Source of the DNA: DATBDM01 sp036269915 | Lineage (GTDB): Bacteria > Actinomycetota > Thermoleophilia > Solirubrobacterales > Solirubrobacteraceae | Length of the DNA stretch: 15,685 nt | Assembly: GCA_036269915.1 (NCBI GenBank) | Contig: DATBDM010000039.1 | Location: 1-15,685, forward strand | Direction of reading: 5' to 3' | Shown here: one piece after another, positions 13,071 through 15,685 of the stretch | Layout: each line of letters opens with the position of its first letter | How positions within the stretch are numbered: the stretch's first letter is position 1 | Notes under the pieces: model-generated | Told to the model about the DNA's origin: nothing | Databases searched by the model: none | The model's input: only the letters and a program-made list of their open reading frames with translations | Program-made: the position numbers and the translations under genes

Positions 13071-13870
13071 CCGCCATCATCGTCGTGCTGGTGCTCCTCG
13101 CCGCGATCGCGGCGATGGCCGCCGGCGCCTCCGTCCGGGTCCTGCGCGAGTACGAGCGGGCCGTCGTGTTCCGGCTCGGCCGGCTCGTCGGCCAGAAGGG
13201 ACCGGGGCTGGTCCTGCTGATGCCGGTCGTCGACCGGATGGTGCGCGTCTCGCTGCGCACCGTGACGCTGACCATCCCGCCCCAGGACGTCATCACGCGC
13301 GACAACGTCCCGGCGCGGGTCGATGCCGTCGCCTACTTCCGTGTGATCGACGCGGACGCCTCGGTGGTCGACATCGAGGACTTCCTGCGCGCGACCTCCC
13401 AGATCGCCCAGACGACGCTGCGCTCGGTGCTGGGCAAGGCCGAGCTCGACACGCTGCTCGCCGAGCGCGAACGCCTCAACGAGGACCTCCAGCGCATGAT
13501 CGACGAGCAGACCGAGCCATGGGGGATCAAGGTCGTCGCGGTCGAGATCAAGGACGTGGGGATCCCGCCGGGCATGCAGCGCGCGATGGCCCGCCAGGCG
13601 GAGGCCGAGCGCGAGCGCCGGGCCAAGGTGATCAACGCCGAGGCCGAGTTCCAGGCCGCCGCGCGGCTGGCCGAGGCCGCGGATCTGATCTCCCGCAACC
13701 CGGCCGCGCTGCAGCTGCGCTACCTGCAGACGCTCGCCGAGATCGGCAAGGGCGAGGGCTCGACCGTCCTGCTGCCCTTGCCGCTCGACGTCATCCAGAC
13801 CGCCGTGCGCGCCGTGGCGCCGGGCAACGGGGAGGTGTCGCTGCCGGGTCGGGAGGCGGGTTTGGGCTAG
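13067..13870 (+). CDS. SPFH/Band 7 domain protein (slipin, stomatin-like)
   Basis: A 267-residue membrane-associated scaffold protein. One N-terminal hydrophobic segment (about 2-21) is followed by the Band 7 domain, starting REYERAVVFRLGRL and continuing with GPGLVLLMPVVDRMVRVSLRT, IPPQDVITRDNVPARVDAVAYFRV and LRSVLGKAELDTLLAERE. A helical Ala/Glu/Arg-rich stretch (about 175-210, RQAEAERERRAKVINAEAE type) gives the oligomerising coiled coil. Slipins form ring- or cage-like membrane microdomain assemblies with NfeD partners. GTG 13067 was preferred over ATG 13052 because GGGAGA (13054-13059) sits 7 bases before it and it overlaps the NfeD stop as GTGA. Its own TAG (13868-13870) lies inside the TAGCAT promoter box before sucC. 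Confidence 0.92.
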   Translation: MTAIIVVLVLLAAIAAMAAGASVRVLREYERAVVFRLGRLVGQKGPGLVLLMPVVDRMVRVSLRTVTLTIPPQDVITRDNVPARVDAVAYFRVIDADASVVDIEDFLRATSQIAQTTLRSVLGKAELDTLLAERERLNEDLQRMIDEQTEPWGIKVVAVEIKDVGIPPGMQRAMARQAEAERERRAKVINAEAEFQAAARLAEAADLISRNPAALQLRYLQTLAEIGKGEGSTVLLPLPLDVIQTAVRAVAPGNGEVSLPGREAGLG

Positions 13871-13881
13871 CATCGCCCGCC
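13864..13881 (+). promoter_or_regulatory. TAGCAT promoter box before sucC, overlapping the slipin stop codon
   Basis: GGGCTAGCATCGCCCGCC matches the box before the carboxylase gene (4983-5000) at 16 of 18 positions. TAGCAT (13868-13873) ends 13 bases before ATG 13887, and no Shine-Dalgarno lies between. The first three bases of the hexamer are the slipin TAG stop. No convincing -35 is visible. If real, it gives sucCD a start independent of nfeD-slipin. Confidence 0.45.
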
Positions 13882-13886
13882 TCTCT

Positions 13887-15019
13887 ATGGATCTCCTCGA
13901 ATACCAGGGCAAGCAGCTCTTCGCCCGCCACGGCGTCCCCGTTCCGTCGGGCGCTCCCGCCACGACGGTCGAGCAGGCCGTCGCCGCAGCCGACGAGATC
14001 GGCTATCCCTGCGTCATCAAGGCACAGGTGCAGATCGGCGGCCGCGGCAAGGCCGGCGGCATCAAGGTCGCCCAGGACCGCGCCGAGGCCGAGGCCCACG
14101 CGAAGGCGATCCTCGGCATGGACATCAAGGGCCACACGGTCCACGAGGTCTGGGTCGAGGCCGCGTCGGACATCGCCGCCGAGTACTACGCGTCGATCGT
14201 CTTCGACCGCTCGGCCAAGCGCCCCCTGGTGATGCTCTCCACTCAGGGCGGCGTCGAGATCGAGGAGGTCGCCGCCTCCGACCCGGACGCGATCGCGGTC
14301 CTGCACGTCGACCCGCTGCTCGGCTTCCAGGACTTCCACGCGCGCCGCCTGGCCTTCGAGGCCGGCGTCGACGCCGACGTCGTGCGCCCGATCGGCGCGC
14401 TGCTGAACAAGCTCTACGAGGCCTTCGTCGCCGAGGAGGCGATGCTCGTCGAGGTCAACCCGCTGATCGTCACCGGCGACCGCCAGGTCACCGCGCTCGA
14501 CGCGAAGGTGACGCTCGACGACAACTCGCTCTTCCGCCACGCCGACAACGCGGCGCTGCGCAACGTCGCCGCCGAGGACGAGCAGGAGCGGATGGCGCGC
14601 GAGCGCGACCTCACCTTCGTCAAGCTCGACGGCAACGTCGGCATCCTCGGCAACGGCGCCGGTCTGGTGATGTCGACGCTCGACGTCGTCGCCCAGGCCG
14701 GCGGCTCGCCGGCGAACTTCCTCGACGCCGGCGGCGGCGCCCGCGCCGACGCGATCACCCAGGCGGTCGAGGTGATCCTCTCCAATCCGAACGTCACCGC
14801 CGTGCTGTTCAACATCTTCGGCGGGATCACGCGCTGCGACGAGGTCGCGCGCGGCCTGATCGAGGCGTTCGACCAGATCAAGCCGCAGGTGCCCTTCGTG
14901 GTCCGCCTCGACGGCACCAACGACAAGGAGGGGCGCCAGCTGCTGGCCGACGCCGACCTCCCCAACGTGCACACGGAGTCCACCATGCTCGGTGCGGCCC
15001 GCAAGGTGGTGGAGCTGGC

Positions 15020-15023
<4 letters not shown>
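13887..15023 (+). CDS. sucC: Succinyl-CoA synthetase (ADP-forming) beta subunit
   Basis: A 378-residue subunit, close to the usual length of about 388. With SucD it converts succinyl-CoA to succinate with ATP (or GTP) formation in the TCA cycle. It opens MDLLEYQGKQLFARHGVPVP, as the family does. The ATP-grasp domain shows Lys45 and the loop GGRGKAGGIK (51-60), then LVEVNPLIV with the conserved Glu and Asn, and DAKVTLDDNS. The C-terminal ligase domain has LDGNVGILGNGAGLVM, NFLDAGGGA and FNIFGGITRCDEVA. It starts 16 bases after the slipin stop; no ribosome binding site is seen, in line with a short leader. The stop overlaps sucD (GTGA). Confidence 0.97.

Positions 15024-15685
<662 letters not shown>

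Overview
This window looks like chromosomal DNA of a high-G+C actinobacterium. G+C is above 70% by eye, codons end almost entirely in G or C, and GTG starts with 4-base gene overlaps are frequent. The gene content (a CysN-type sulfate adenylyltransferase subunit, an AccA3-like fused biotin carboxylase/BCCP, DUF1707, an NfeD-slipin pair, a secreted S53 peptidase) and the near-absent leaders fit Actinomycetota. The class Thermoleophilia (Solirubrobacterales) is my best guess, from general impression and not from any search. No RNA gene, CRISPR array, intact mobile element or phage gene is visible. No intergenic gap exceeds about 145 bases.

Layout: (1) 1-363, the 3' end of cysN (+). (2) 364-499, an intergenic gap holding a 40-bp nested palindrome. 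(3) 500-2283 (-), a two-gene ABC exporter (ATPase then permease). It is divergent from 2419-4235 (+), a histidine kinase and NarL-type response regulator; the 135-base gap between them holds a perfect 9-2-9 palindrome. The natural reading is a sensor/regulator pair controlling its neighbouring exporter. (4) 4377-4976 (-), a histidine-phosphatase-family enzyme. It is divergent, across 26 bases, from 5003-8127 (+), a fused biotin carboxylase/biotin carrier subunit whose stop overlaps an M20 metallopeptidase. (5) 8128-8685 (-), a DUF1707 membrane protein. It is divergent from 8829-10352 (+), a secreted S53 (sedolisin) peptidase with almost no pro-region. (6) 10403-12537 (-), a tight HAD / metallo-beta-lactamase-fold / HAD operon. 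(7) 12600-13870 (+), an NfeD-slipin pair, followed by 13887-15685 (+), sucC and the first part of sucD (succinyl-CoA synthetase), cut by the window edge.

Most of the window is ordinary metabolic and housekeeping content. The parts I think merit a second look are non-coding: a recurring TANNNT hexamer 7-13 bases before start codons with no Shine-Dalgarno, including a 16/18 identical box before the carboxylase gene and sucC; overlapping divergent -10 hexamers at 4986-4992; the palindrome between exporter and sensor; the nested 40-bp palindrome after cysN; and a leader hairpin before the S53 peptidase. Among proteins, the altered metal motif of the MBL-fold enzyme, the degenerate HAD and the S53 enzyme without a classical propeptide stand out. 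I did not find a convincing new multi-gene system.
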